From Cyanobacteria bacterium SIG30 (GTDB lineage: Bacteria > Cyanobacteriota > Vampirovibrionia > Gastranaerophilales > Gastranaerophilaceae), in NCBI GenBank assembly GCA_015152475.1, contig SUTW01000007.1, positions 1-64,000 on the forward strand: a stretch of 64,000 nucleotides of DNA, written 5' to 3'. This document shows, piece after piece, positions 29,173 through 39,025 of the stretch. The position numbers and the translations under genes were made by a program. The notes beneath the pieces are model-generated. The model was not told the origin of the DNA and did no database searches. It worked only from the letters and a program-made list of their open reading frames with translations. Numbering within the stretch: the first letter of the stretch is position 1; each line of letters begins with the position of its first letter.

Positions 29173-30888
29173 TTGCCAACTAGTATAGATTATTTTGATT
29201 ATATACGAATTTCAATTGCGAGTCCTGAACGCATATTGAAATGGTCTTATGGTGAAGTTACAAAACCAGAAACCATAAACTATCGTACGCTTAAACCAGA
29301 AAGAGATGGTTTATTCTGCGAAAGAATTTTTGGACCTACAAAGGACTGGGAATGTTATTGTGGTAAATATAAACGTGTTCGTCACAAAGGCATTATTTGT
29401 GAACGTTGTGGCGTTGAAGTTACTGATTCAAAAGTGCGTCGTCACAGAATGGGTCACATTAAACTTGCTGCTCCTGTCAGCCACATTTGGTTCTTGAAAG
29501 GTATTCCAAGTTATCTTGGGCTTTTACTTGATACTACTCTTAAAGATTTGGAACAAGTAATTTATTTTAATGCTTATATGGTAGTTGATCCAGGTGATTC
29601 TGAATTCAAAAAAATGCAGTTATTATCTGAAGAAGACTATGAAGACTATATTTTAGAACATGAAGAAACAACTTTGAGAGTTGGTATTGGTGCTGAAGTA
29701 GTTAAAGAATTACTAAGTGAAATTAAACTTGATGAGTTGGTTGCTGAAATTAAGGCTGAACTTGAAAGCTCAGGTGGTTCAGTTCAAAAAAGAGCAAAAC
29801 TTATTAAGCGTCTAAGACTTGCTGAAAGCTTGTTAAGTTCAAATACTGAACCTTCTTGGTTTGTTATGGATGTGTTGCCTGTAACACCACCAGATTTAAG
29901 ACCAATGGTTCAATTAGATGGTGGTCGTTTTGCTACATCTGACTTGAACGATTTATACAGACGTGTAATTAACAGAAATAACCGTTTATTAAGATTATTA
30001 GAAATGGGCGCTCCTGAAATCATTGTAAGAAACGAAAAACGTATGTTGCAAGAAGCAGTTGATGCCTTAATTGATAACGGTAGACGTGGAAGAACAGTTG
30101 TTGGACCAAACAACAGGCCACTTAAATCTTTATCAAATATTATCGAAGGTAAACAAGGTCGTTTCCGTCAAAACTTACTTGGTAAACGTGTTGACTACTC
30201 TGGTCGTTCAGTTATCGTTGTTGGTCCTCAATTGAAATTAAATCAATGTGGTTTACCAAAAGAAATGGCAATTGAATTATTCAAACCATTCGTTGTTAAT
30301 AAACTTATCGAACGCGGTTTGGTTCAAAATATTAAATCTGCTAAAAAGAAAATAGAAAGATCTGAATCAGTTGTTTGGGATATTTTAGAAGAAGTCGTAG
30401 ATGGACATCCAGTTCTATTGAACCGTGCTCCAACCCTTCACAGACTTGGTATCCAAGCATTTGAGCCAATCTTGGTTGAAGGTCGTGCTATTCAACTTCA
30501 CCCATTGGTATGTACAGCATTTAACGCTGACTTTGATGGTGACCAAATGGCTGTTCACGTTCCTCTTTCTATCGAAGCACAAACTGAAGCAAGAATGCTT
30601 ATGCTTGCAACAAACAACATACTTGCACCGGCTACTGGTAAACCAATCATTACGCCATCGCAAGATATGGTCTTGGGTATTTACTATTTAACAATCTTAA
30701 AACAACAAGATGCTGAAATTAAAGGTTATTACCATGATTTCTTAGATGCAATTTCTGCATTAGAACTTGGAATAATTAAACTTCACGACAAAATTGTTGT
30801 GAGAGATGAAAATGGCGAAAGAATAGAGACTACTGCTGGTAGAATCGTATTTAACGAAACAGTTAGAAAATCTTTGGCAGCATCTTAA
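29173..30888 (+). CDS. rpoC1: RNA polymerase gamma subunit (N-terminal part of split beta')
   Basis: 571 residues. It corresponds to the first half of beta': zinc finger ([19 protein letters not shown]) near the N-terminus, and the catalytic [12 protein letters not shown] at 451-462 that holds the active-site Mg. A separate rpoC1 is a hallmark of Cyanobacteria and plastids. The start is TTG with AGGAGAT just upstream; no ATG lies before the conserved domain. It lies between rpoB and rpoC2. Confidence 0.96.
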   Translation: MPTSIDYFDYIRISIASPERILKWSYGEVTKPETINYRTLKPERDGLFCERIFGPTKDWECYCGKYKRVRHKGIICERCGVEVTDSKVRRHRMGHIKLAAPVSHIWFLKGIPSYLGLLLDTTLKDLEQVIYFNAYMVVDPGDSEFKKMQLLSEEDYEDYILEHEETTLRVGIGAEVVKELLSEIKLDELVAEIKAELESSGGSVQKRAKLIKRLRLAESLLSSNTEPSWFVMDVLPVTPPDLRPMVQLDGGRFATSDLNDLYRRVINRNNRLLRLLEMGAPEIIVRNEKRMLQEAVDALIDNGRRGRTVVGPNNRPLKSLSNIIEGKQGRFRQNLLGKRVDYSGRSVIVVGPQLKLNQCGLPKEMAIELFKPFVVNKLIERGLVQNIKSAKKKIERSESVVWDILEEVVDGHPVLLNRAPTLHRLGIQAFEPILVEGRAIQLHPLVCTAFNADFDGDQMAVHVPLSIEAQTEARMLMLATNNILAPATGKPIITPSQDMVLGIYYLTILKQQDAEIKGYYHDFLDAISALELGIIKLHDKIVVRDENGERIETTAGRIVFNETVRKSLAAS

Positions 30889-30919
30889 GTTAGAAGAATT
30901 TAAAAGGGAAATATAAAAT

Positions 30920-33900
30920 ATGGCTACAATGACTAAAAATAAAAAAGTTATGCCTTTTATTAACGAAGTAGTTGATAAAAAGGGTTTGAATAAACTTCTT
31001 GCTCAAGTTTATCTTGAAATGGGAGGTTCTAAAACTGCAGCTCTTGCTGATAACTTGAAAAATCTTGGTTACAGATATGCTACAAAAGCAGGTACTACAA
31101 TTTCAATCCATGATTTACAAGTTCCGGAAGCTAAAGCAGAACTTCTAAAAGAAGCACAAGACCAAATTGAAAAATCAAATCGTCGTTATATTAAAGGTGA
31201 AATCACAGAAGTTGAAAGATATACAAAGGTTATTGACACTTGGTCTGAAACAACAGCTAAATTAACAGAACAAGTTGTTAAAAACTTTGATAGATTAAAC
31301 CCAGTTTATATGATGGCTTTCTCCGGGGCCCGTGGTAACTTATCTCAGGTATCACAACTTGTCGGTATGCGTGGTTTGATGGCTGACGCACAAGGTCAAA
31401 TCATCGACTTACCTATCAAATCAAACTTCAAAGAAGGTCTTTCAGTTACTGAATACATTATTTCATCATATGGTGCAAGAAAAGGTTTGGTTGACACAGC
31501 GTTAAAAACAGCTGACTCTGGTTACTTAACTCGTCGTCTTGTTGACGTTGCACAAGATGTAATTATTAAAGAAAATGATTGTGGTACAAAACGTTCTATT
31601 AAAATGCAAGCTATTGCTGACGGTGAAGAAGTTATTGTTCCACTTAAAGCTAGATTATTAGGAAGAACGGTTGCTCAAGATATTAAAGATGCGGATGGCA
31701 ACATTATTGTTCCTTGCAATAAAACTATTGACAGAGAAGATATTGAAAAACTTGACAAAATTGAACTTACATCAGTTGATATTCGTTCACCATTAACTTG
31801 TGATCTTGAATTTGGTGTATGTCAAAAATGTTATGGTTGGTCAATGACAACTCAAAAATTGGTTGATATTGGTGAAGCGGTTGGTACAATTGCTGCTCAA
31901 TCAATTGGTGAACCTGGTACACAGTTAACAATGAGAACATTCCACACAGGTGGTGTATTCAAAGGTGCTGGTGCTATGCGTCAAGTAATCGCTCCTGCTG
32001 ACGGTGAAATTAAAACAAAAATTCAAACAAGAGAAGTTAGAACACGTCATGGGGATGTAGTTCAAGTTGCAATTAAAGAAGCGGACATTGCTTTTGAAAG
32101 ACGTGGCCGTGAAGAGTTGGTACATATTCCAGTTGGGGCTTTTGTTTTTGTTCAAGCTGGCGATAAAGTTACTAAGGGACAAAAACTTGCTGAATTTGAA
32201 CCTGTAAGTTCTGGTTCAGGTAGTCGTTTAACTGAAAAAGCTACAAAAGATATTACATCTGATATTTCAGGTGAAATTGTTTATGGTGGTTTTACTGCTG
32301 ATGAAAAGAAAGACCGTCAAGGTAACGTTTCAAGAATAGCTAACCGTGCTGGTATTGTTTGGGTGTTAAGTGGTGATGTTTATACATTACCTGCTGGCTC
32401 AAAAGTTCTTGTTTCAGATGGTCAAAAAATCAAAAAAGGTGAAAAACTTGCTGAAACTTTGATTATTTCTGAACACGGTGGCGAAGTTAGAGTTAATAAT
32501 TCACTTGAAATCGAAGAAGTTAAATTTGAAGGCAGAAAAATTAAGAAAATTGTTGCTGGTAAAGAATTAACAATCGTTATCGCATCAGTTCAACCTTCAA
32601 ATGCTAAATTTGAACAAACCAAAAAAGAACAATTCTGGACAGTTGATAAAACTGGAGAAAAATATATTGTTAAATGCCCTATCGACACAACTGTTGAAAA
32701 TGGTATGATTATAGCCGAACTTATAGATGACGAATATAAAGTAATGTCATCTGGTGAAATCCGATACAACGGTATTGAAGTTGACGAGAACCAAGTTATT
32801 ACTAAGGGTGGTCAAGTTATATTTATTCCTGAAGAAATTCATCAAATTTCTAAAGATTCTTCGTTGAAACTTGTTGAATCAGGAACTTACGTTGAAGCCG
32901 GCACAGAAGTTGTAAAAGACTTATATACACACATAGACGGTATCGTTGATATTAAAGAATTTAATGATATTATCCATGAAGTTGTTATTCGTCCTGGTGA
33001 AATTCACACACTTGATAGTATATCTGACTTAAAAGTTGACGAAGGTGAAGTTGTTAAGGCAGGTACTGTTGTAGCTGGTAAAATCAAAGCTAAAGTCGAT
33101 TCTATTGTAACTATTGTTGAAAACGACCATGATATGTTAGATCTTGATGATTTAGATGAAGAACTTGGTGATGATTTAGTTGATGAAGATGTTTCAATCG
33201 ACAAACAATCAGTTCAAATCTTAATCAGACCAATTCAAGCGTTTGATATTCAACCTAAAGAAGTTTCAATCCAGTTTAATACAACTGATGAAGCAATTGA
33301 AGTTGTTCCATTGACACAATTACAATATAAAGATGGTGCAAGAGTCAGAAATCTTGATGGTTCTATCTTGACAAGAACAAGTTTAGTTCTTTCAATGAGT
33401 GGCTATTTAAGTCACTTAAAAGGTCTTGTTGAACTTGATAAACAAGGCGAATTAAAAGTAGTTGTTCTTGAAACATTAATTGTTCGTCGTGAATCAGATG
33501 ATGCTTCAAAAACTCTATCTTCAACTCAAACTGAACTTTTGGTTGAAAATGGACAAATTATTGAACCTAAAACTCCAGTTACAAAAACTCAAGTTTTATC
33601 AGTAAATAATTCAGTTGCAAGTATTAAAGATTCTAAGAAAGAATTAAGACGATTACTTTTGGTTTCTGATAATTCAGAACAAAAAATTGATCTTAAATCT
33701 AAGCCAACAGTTAAAAAAGGCGACTTTATTACACTTGATAGCATAATTTCTACAGGTGGCGAAACATCTAGCGTTTCTGGTAAAGTTATTGACGTTGACG
33801 CAAAATCAATTACTGTAAGATTAGGTCGTCCTCACTTAATCAGTGCTGGTACTTTATTACAGGTTGACAATTCAGCTCTTATTTTAAGAGGTGACTTACT

Positions 33901-34765
33901 TGCAACATTAGTCTTTGAAAGACAAAAAACAGGTGACATCGTTCAAGGTCTTCCAAGGGTTGAAGAGCTTTTAGAAGCCAGAAAACCTAAAGACAGTGCA
34001 ATTGTTGCTGAAGAAGACGGTACTATTGAAATTGAATACCATGAAGATGGCTCACAAGCATTATATCTTGTAAGTGAAAATGGTAGACAAGAAATCAAAG
34101 TTCCAGTTGAAGCAACCATTGTTGTTCTTGATAAACAAAAAATCAAAAAAGGCGATGCTTTAACTTCTGGTTCTATGAATCCACATGATGTTATTAGATT
34201 AAAAGGTGCATCAGTTGCTCAACAATATCTTGTTGACGAAGTACAAAGAGTATATCGTTCACAAGGTGTTGAAATTGCTGATAAACACGTTGAAGTTATC
34301 GTTAGAAAAATGATTAAAAAGGTAAAAGTTATAGATTCTGGTTCAACTAACCTTCTTGCTGGTGAACTTGTTGAAATCAAGGAAATTGAAGCTGAAAATG
34401 CTAGAGTTGCTGAAATGGAAAATGGTCAACCTGCAACATATGAATATCTATTACTAGGTATTACTAAAGCTTCATTAAACACTGAAAGCTTTATTTCAGC
34501 TGCTTCTTTCCAAGAAACAACAAGAATATTAACTGAAGCTGCAGTTGATGGTAAAAAAGACTTACTAAGAGGTCTTAAAGAAAATATCATTATCGGTCGC
34601 TTAATTCCTGCTGGTACTGGTTATTACCACTTAATCAACTCTGATGAAGAAAAAGATAAAGAAGCAATGAAGAGGGCTCAATTAAAGAACCAAGTTAGAA
34701 AACCTTCTGCAATCTTAGAAGAGATTGAAGGAATGTTTGGTTCGCCTGAATTCACTATTGAATAG
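30920..34765 (+). CDS. rpoC2: RNA polymerase beta' subunit (C-terminal part, with large trigger-loop insertion)
   Basis: 1281 residues. The bridge helix/trigger loop start is seen in MRTFHTGGVF (338-347). The polymerase sequence resumes at GDIVQGLPRVEELLEARKP (1005 onward). The approximately 640 residues between contain repeated sandwich-barrel-hybrid-like segments with an acidic stretch (DLDDLDEELGDDLVDED), matching the SI3 insertion of cyanobacterial RpoC2. It ends 31 bases beyond rpoC1's partner position and is followed by a strong terminator. Confidence 0.96.
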   Translation: MATMTKNKKVMPFINEVVDKKGLNKLLAQVYLEMGGSKTAALADNLKNLGYRYATKAGTTISIHDLQVPEAKAELLKEAQDQIEKSNRRYIKGEITEVERYTKVIDTWSETTAKLTEQVVKNFDRLNPVYMMAFSGARGNLSQVSQLVGMRGLMADAQGQIIDLPIKSNFKEGLSVTEYIISSYGARKGLVDTALKTADSGYLTRRLVDVAQDVIIKENDCGTKRSIKMQAIADGEEVIVPLKARLLGRTVAQDIKDADGNIIVPCNKTIDREDIEKLDKIELTSVDIRSPLTCDLEFGVCQKCYGWSMTTQKLVDIGEAVGTIAAQSIGEPGTQLTMRTFHTGGVFKGAGAMRQVIAPADGEIKTKIQTREVRTRHGDVVQVAIKEADIAFERRGREELVHIPVGAFVFVQAGDKVTKGQKLAEFEPVSSGSGSRLTEKATKDITSDISGEIVYGGFTADEKKDRQGNVSRIANRAGIVWVLSGDVYTLPAGSKVLVSDGQKIKKGEKLAETLIISEHGGEVRVNNSLEIEEVKFEGRKIKKIVAGKELTIVIASVQPSNAKFEQTKKEQFWTVDKTGEKYIVKCPIDTTVENGMIIAELIDDEYKVMSSGEIRYNGIEVDENQVITKGGQVIFIPEEIHQISKDSSLKLVESGTYVEAGTEVVKDLYTHIDGIVDIKEFNDIIHEVVIRPGEIHTLDSISDLKVDEGEVVKAGTVVAGKIKAKVDSIVTIVENDHDMLDLDDLDEELGDDLVDEDVSIDKQSVQILIRPIQAFDIQPKEVSIQFNTTDEAIEVVPLTQLQYKDGARVRNLDGSILTRTSLVLSMSGYLSHLKGLVELDKQGELKVVVLETLIVRRESDDASKTLSSTQTELLVENGQIIEPKTPVTKTQVLSVNNSVASIKDSKKELRRLLLVSDNSEQKIDLKSKPTVKKGDFITLDSIISTGGETSSVSGKVIDVDAKSITVRLGRPHLISAGTLLQVDNSALILRGDLLATLVFERQKTGDIVQGLPRVEELLEARKPKDSAIVAEEDGTIEIEYHEDGSQALYLVSENGRQEIKVPVEATIVVLDKQKIKKGDALTSGSMNPHDVIRLKGASVAQQYLVDEVQRVYRSQGVEIADKHVEVIVRKMIKKVKVIDSGSTNLLAGELVEIKEIEAENARVAEMENGQPATYEYLLLGITKASLNTESFISAASFQETTRILTEAAVDGKKDLLRGLKENIIIGRLIPAGTGYYHLINSDEEKDKEAMKRAQLKNQVRKPSAILEEIEGMFGSPEFTIE

Positions 34766-34768
34766 GAT

Positions 34769-34802
34769 TTAAAGCCACCTGATTAGGTGGCTTTAATTTT
34801 TA
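34769..34802 (+). terminator. Terminator of the rpoB-rpoC1-rpoC2 operon
   Basis: TTAAAGCCACCT pairs with AGGTGGCTTTAA around GATT, followed by a T-rich run. Confidence 0.9.
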
Positions 34803-34883
34803 ATATTAACCAAAAAAAATTGAACTTTTGTTTATGGTTATCGTTTTATTAATTGGTTATTATTTGTTTTAGGAGAGAATTGA

Positions 34884-35351
34884 ATGTTTAATCGATATAT
34901 TATTTTAATTTTAGCTTTACTTTTTATCGCACCTTGCTCTTTTGCAGACGATATTGCAGATGTTAAAAACTTTTTTAATTCATATGTAAATGATGCAAAT
35001 TCTTTTAGTACCAATATTCCCAACTATTATATGGATAATGCTGTTATAGAAAGAGTTGTTCATAAAAAAGATGGTACAAAACAAGCAGTTACTTTTCCTA
35101 TGAGTGCGTATAAAGAACAAATGGCAAAAAGTGCAAAAATTGCAAAAATGTTAGGATATAAAAATAATTATAAAAATATCAATGTTATAAAAAGCGGAAA
35201 TGATTTTAAGATAAGTGCTTTAAGATATCCAAATAAGGATAAAGTTGGTATGCCATTTTATTTTATTGTTACGAAAACATCTAATGGTTATAAAATTAAA
35301 AAGGAATCAATGGATACAGTTGTTCAAGATTTCCTAAAACATGCAAAATAA
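34884..35351 (+). CDS. Secreted hypothetical protein, possibly NTF2-like
   Basis: 155 residues. A signal peptide (about 1-21, ending CSFA-DD) is followed by a small alpha+beta domain of the size and order expected for an NTF2/SnoaL-like fold (helical VKNFFNSYVNDAN, then strands ending FIVTKTSNGYKIKKESMD). No catalytic residues recognised. AGGAGAG precedes the ATG. Single gene with its own terminator. Confidence 0.72.
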   Translation: MFNRYIILILALLFIAPCSFADDIADVKNFFNSYVNDANSFSTNIPNYYMDNAVIERVVHKKDGTKQAVTFPMSAYKEQMAKSAKIAKMLGYKNNYKNINVIKSGNDFKISALRYPNKDKVGMPFYFIVTKTSNGYKIKKESMDTVVQDFLKHAK

Positions 35352-35367
35352 ATTTATTATTTTAATA

Positions 35368-35400
35368 CTAAAAAAGCAACCATAACGGTTGCTTTTTTAG
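35368..35400. terminator. Bidirectional intrinsic terminator
   Basis: A 14-bp perfect stem CTAAAAAAGCAACC/GGTTGCTTTTTTAG with a five-base loop lies between convergent genes. Its own A and T runs serve both directions. Confidence 0.85.
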
Positions 35401-35423
35401 TTAAACATTTTTTCAAATATTTT

Positions 35424-35825
35424 TTATTCATCACCTAATGCACCAATGATGCCACCAGTTGCACCACCAGCTACGGCTGTATTTCTTATAGTTCTTGATT
35501 TAGCGCCTGCATTTTTTGTGATATCTGCTGCGTTTTTAAATCTTTTTGTTATTGCTCTTACGGCATCATCTGCAAAATTTACTATATAATCTTTTGCTTT
35601 TTTTAAGTATTCTGGTGTTTTTTTGAAAAAGTCTGCAATTTTTTGGCCAACTTTTTTTGCAAAAGGTATTACGGTTTCTTTAATAAAACCTGCCAATTTC
35701 CCATTTTGGAATATTTTTGGTGCTCTTTTAAATTTTGGAAGCGCGCCAAATGATACAGTGTTTTGGTTAGGCACTTTGATTGGTTTAATGTTCATGTTGC
35801 TAATGTTTGAAATAGGTTTAATCAT
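35424..35825 (-). CDS. Hypothetical protein with N-terminal VSFGA motif and Gly-rich tail
   Basis: 133 residues, strongly basic. It begins MIKPISNISNMNIKPIK and has VSFGALPKF at about 24-32. The middle is amphipathic and lysine-rich (FAKKVGQKIADFFKKT), and the C-terminus is a short hydrophobic glycine-rich segment (AVAGGATGGIIGALG) that could insert in a membrane. Not recognised. Second gene of a pair with the gene starting at 36430 (five-base gap). Confidence 0.68.
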   Translation of the reverse strand: MIKPISNISNMNIKPIKVPNQNTVSFGALPKFKRAPKIFQNGKLAGFIKETVIPFAKKVGQKIADFFKKTPEYLKKAKDYIVNFADDAVRAITKRFKNAADITKNAGAKSRTIRNTAVAGGATGGIIGALGDE

Positions 35826-35830
35826 TTCAA

Positions 35831-36430
35831 TTATTCTCCATCAGTATAATTTGCTTTATAATTATCTTTTGCTTCATCAGCTCTGTCCAAATGTGAATTA
35901 ACTGGGTTATCTAGAGTCATACCAACGCCAGCTGCAACACCGATTTCTGCGATGTCTTCAACTTTATCAACTTTAATTTTATTTAAAATCTTTGTAACTT
36001 TTTCAGATGCTTGATTTAGGTAATCTTCGTTTTTAATTACTTTACCAAGAATTTTTTTAACACCATCTGACATTGTTCCATCTTTAACAATGTTTTTATC
36101 TAAAAATTCTGTGACAACTTTTCTGCCATCATCTGCACCTTTTCTAAACCAGTCACAAACAACGTCGCCTGCTGTCTTGAACCATTTTGTAATTTTTCCT
36201 GCAAATGTTCTTCTTGCAGCTATTGCACCTGCAAGGACGGCACCACTAATTGCAAAGTTTCTTACTTTGTCCCATCTTTTATCTTTTGTGAATTCATCAA
36301 GTTCAGCTTTTGCTGTATGCATATTTCCTGATGCTGCATTGACGGCAATACTTTCTAATTTTCTTGCATCATATCGGCTAAATTTTTGTTTGCCTTCAAA
36401 ATTTTGATTTACTGCACCTACTTGAGTCAT
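35831..36430 (-). CDS. Hypothetical protein with N-terminal NFEG motif and one membrane segment
   Basis: 199 residues. It starts MTQVGAVNQNFEGKQKF. A hydrophobic segment (FAISGAVLAGAIAARRT) and a second glycine-rich one (IAEIGVAAGVGMTL) flank a basic amphipathic region. Not recognised. The Shine-Dalgarno and start region AGGAGGTCAAAATG closely matches that of another unknown membrane gene at 44636. Two TTTACAT copies ten bases apart lie 84-100 bases upstream. Confidence 0.68.
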   Translation of the reverse strand: MTQVGAVNQNFEGKQKFSRYDARKLESIAVNAASGNMHTAKAELDEFTKDKRWDKVRNFAISGAVLAGAIAARRTFAGKITKWFKTAGDVVCDWFRKGADDGRKVVTEFLDKNIVKDGTMSDGVKKILGKVIKNEDYLNQASEKVTKILNKIKVDKVEDIAEIGVAAGVGMTLDNPVNSHLDRADEAKDNYKANYTDGE

Positions 36431-36501
36431 TTTGACCTCCTAATTACTTCACACTTTTAAAAAAAGGGCTAATTATTTTTTATTGCTTGTTTTTTACTTT
36501 T

Positions 36502-36530
36502 TTTACGTAAAAATTTACATAACTTTACAT
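36502..36530 (-). promoter_or_regulatory. TTTACAT direct repeats upstream of an unknown two-gene operon
   Basis: TTTACGT (36502-36508), TTTACAT (36514-36520) and TTTACAT (36524-36530); the last two are exactly ten bases apart, one helical turn. Read on the coding strand they are ATGTAAA-N3-ATGTAAA. The same arrangement occurs at 45611-45627. Confidence 0.45.
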
Positions 36531-37748
36531 AAAATATTTTTTTCCTAATAATTCATCTGGAAGAAAGTTTTGTTTTGCATCTGGATTAGAATGTGTGTAA
36601 ATATAACCTTCTCCAAAACCATATTTTTTGGCATCTTTATAATGAGCATCGCGAAGGTGCATTGGAGGCGGAAAGTCTAATCCGCTTTCGATGTCACTCA
36701 TCGCCTTATCTATTGCCATTATAGCAGAATTTGATTTTTTTGCACATGCTACAAATTGACAAGCTTGAGCTAATGGTATTCTGCATTCCGGCATTCCTAA
36801 AATTTCACATGCTCTATACGCATCAGATGCAATTAAAAAGGCTCTAAAATCGGCATTGCCAACATCTTCTGATGCACATATAAGTAATCTTCTTGCAATA
36901 AAACGTGGGTCTTCACCTGCAAGTAACATTTTTGCCATATAGTATATTGCTGCATTTGGGTCAGACCCTCTTAAGCTTTTTTGAAATGCTGAAGCTAAGT
37001 CGTAATGTTCTTGACTACTATATTTTGAGACTCTTTTTTGCAGAAGATTTTCAACAAATTCTTGTGTTATTTCTTTATTTTGGCCAGCTGCAAAATAAAG
37101 ATTTTCAATTGTATTTAAAGTAGAACGTGCATCTCCTCTTGAAAGCTTAACAATAGCATCTAGACCTTCTTTTGTTATGTTTATGCCAAAATTGTATTTG
37201 TTGTTAAGATAATTGAGTCCTTTATCTATTAATTTTTTGACATTTTCGTCATTTAATCCTTTTAACATAATAACTTGCACTCTTGATAAAAGTGCTGGTA
37301 TTACCTGAAAAGAAGGGTTTTCTGTTGTTGACCCTATAAGATGTATTGTTCCATTTTCGATATGTGGAAGAAGTGCGTCTTGTTGAGTTTTTGAGTATCT
37401 GTGAATTTCATCAATAAATAAAATTGATTGTAAACCTGCTCTTAAATTCTCTTTTGCATTTTCTATTGCTTCTTTTACATCTTTAACGCCAGATGTGACT
37501 GCTGATAGTTCTATAATGTTTGCATTGTGTTCATTTGCAATAAGACGAGCCAAAGTTGTTTTACCACAACCTGGTGGACCATACAAAATAAACGAGAATA
37601 ATCTTTTTGCTTTAATTAGATTATATATTGGTGAATTTGGTGCAATTACTTCATCTTGCCCTAAAAATTCATCAAGAGTCTTTGGGCGCAAAATTTGCGC
37701 CAATGGCATTTGTTTATTTCTCTCTTCTAAATCATCAAATAGATTCAT
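36525..37748 (-). CDS. rarA: Replication-associated recombination protein A (MgsA/WRNIP1-type AAA+ ATPase)
   Basis: 407 residues. Walker A (YGPPGCGKTTLAR), Walker B (ILFIDEIHRYSK), sensor 1 (GSTTENPSF) and the C-terminal tetramerisation domain (DPRFIARRLLICASEDVG, then MPECRIPLAQA) follow the RarA order. It acts at stalled replication forks. Its ATG lies only 14 bases from the divergent solute-binding protein gene, and a -10 box TAAAAT lies six bases upstream, so the message is probably leaderless. Confidence 0.94.
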   Translation of the reverse strand: MNLFDDLEERNKQMPLAQILRPKTLDEFLGQDEVIAPNSPIYNLIKAKRLFSFILYGPPGCGKTTLARLIANEHNANIIELSAVTSGVKDVKEAIENAKENLRAGLQSILFIDEIHRYSKTQQDALLPHIENGTIHLIGSTTENPSFQVIPALLSRVQVIMLKGLNDENVKKLIDKGLNYLNNKYNFGINITKEGLDAIVKLSRGDARSTLNTIENLYFAAGQNKEITQEFVENLLQKRVSKYSSQEHYDLASAFQKSLRGSDPNAAIYYMAKMLLAGEDPRFIARRLLICASEDVGNADFRAFLIASDAYRACEILGMPECRIPLAQACQFVACAKKSNSAIMAIDKAMSDIESGLDFPPPMHLRDAHYKDAKKYGFGEGYIYTHSNPDAKQNFLPDELLGKKYFM

Positions 37749-37762
37749 GTTATAATTTTATC
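37749..37762. promoter_or_regulatory. Compact divergent promoter, both genes apparently leaderless
   Basis: Only 14 bases separate two divergent start codons. Plus strand: TGT-TATAAT (extended -10, TATAAT at 37751-37756) then six bases to the ATG at 37763. Minus strand: TGA-TAAAAT (37755-37760) then six bases to the rarA ATG. Each TG overlaps the CATG that holds the opposite start codon. Confidence 0.55.
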
Positions 37763-38968
37763 ATGTTTAAGAAAAATTTTCTATTTGTTTCTATTGTTTT
37801 TATTTTAATTTTGGTTTGTTGCTTCTTCTTTTTTGCAAAAGAAAAAAGCAAAAATACTTTAACGTTTTGGACTATTCAACTTAAACCAGTTGCTGAAAAA
37901 TTTATAGAAAAAAATATTGAAATTTTTAAACAAAAACATAAAGGAGTTGAAGTTATCTGGGTTGATATTCCAATTGCTGAAGCTCAAAAAAGAATTCTTG
38001 CAAGCATATTAGGTGGCAATCCGCCAGATCTTGTTAATTTAAATCCTGATTTTTCTGTTATTCTTGCTCAAAAAAATGCGCTTTATTTTTTTGAAGAAAA
38101 TGATGTTGTTGATTTTAAAAAAGAAATTATTGATTTATTAAGATATGATGGCCATATTTATGGAATTCCTTTTTATGCAACGAGTTCAATTACAATTTTA
38201 AATACTGAATGTGTTAAGGATTATCGTAAAATCAAAAAATATGATGATATTTTGACCTTAAATAATAAATGCCAAAATAACCTTTCGATAAACCTTAACG
38301 AAAATGATACTTTTGCAAAAATTTTAAACAAATATAATGTTTTTTCTTTTAAAACTCAAGAAGAATTAAATAATGCCAAAGCCGTTTTTGATATGTTTAA
38401 AGCTATGTATGAGAATTCTTTAATTCCAAAAGATTCTTTAACAATTAATCATAGAGAAGTTGTCGAAAAATATATGGCAGGCGATACGGCGGTAGTTGTT
38501 GTTGGTGGTAATTTTGTTAAAATGATTGAGGAAAATGCTAAAAACATTTATGATAAATCTGTTATTTTGCCTCAATTAACTGGTGTTAATAATTATTATG
38601 ATGTTTCTTTGATGAATTTTGTTATTCCAAAAAAAGCTAAAAATATTGAACTTGCTCGTGAATTTTTATTCCAATTAACAAATGAAAAAAATCAGATAGA
38701 ATTCGCAAAATTAACCAATGTTTTGGCTGTAAATAACAATTCTTTAAAAGATAATTTTTTTGTTTGTGATAAAAAATCTTCATTAATAGATTCTGCTCGT
38801 TGTGTTGGCGCTATGCAGCTTGAAAGGTTGTCTGGTAAAAATTTTGGTTACCAAAATAAAAAAGAAATTAACGAAATTTTAAATGGGGCAATTGAGGAAT
38901 ATCTTCTTCAGGGTACCCTTAATTTAAATGATATTAAAAATAAGATTCAATCTTTGCAAGAACCTTAA
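37763..38968 (+). CDS. Extracellular solute-binding protein (ABC sugar-type, MalE family)
   Basis: 401 residues from the ATG at 37763; a longer in-frame reading from 37628 runs through the rarA coding region and is rejected. A hydrophobic N-terminus (about 6-24) should anchor or export it. The mature part shows the cluster of solute-binding motifs LTFWTIQ, GGNPPDLVNLNPDF, GIPFYATSS and a C-terminal AREFLFQLTN. Probably binds an oligosaccharide. No ABC permease or ATPase genes follow; the neighbour is an MFS sugar transporter. Confidence 0.82.
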   Translation: MFKKNFLFVSIVFILILVCCFFFFAKEKSKNTLTFWTIQLKPVAEKFIEKNIEIFKQKHKGVEVIWVDIPIAEAQKRILASILGGNPPDLVNLNPDFSVILAQKNALYFFEENDVVDFKKEIIDLLRYDGHIYGIPFYATSSITILNTECVKDYRKIKKYDDILTLNNKCQNNLSINLNENDTFAKILNKYNVFSFKTQEELNNAKAVFDMFKAMYENSLIPKDSLTINHREVVEKYMAGDTAVVVVGGNFVKMIEENAKNIYDKSVILPQLTGVNNYYDVSLMNFVIPKKAKNIELAREFLFQLTNEKNQIEFAKLTNVLAVNNNSLKDNFFVCDKKSSLIDSARCVGAMQLERLSGKNFGYQNKKEINEILNGAIEEYLLQGTLNLNDIKNKIQSLQEP

Positions 38969-39025
38969 CATATTTGCCCCTTTTTCTTATTTGTTATATT
39001 ATATTTTAATAAACAAGGAGGAAAA

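Noticed and set aside
37628-37762. Longer N-terminus for the solute-binding protein
   Set aside because: It lies in the rarA coding region and would bury the hydrophobic signal segment; 37763 starts it correctly.
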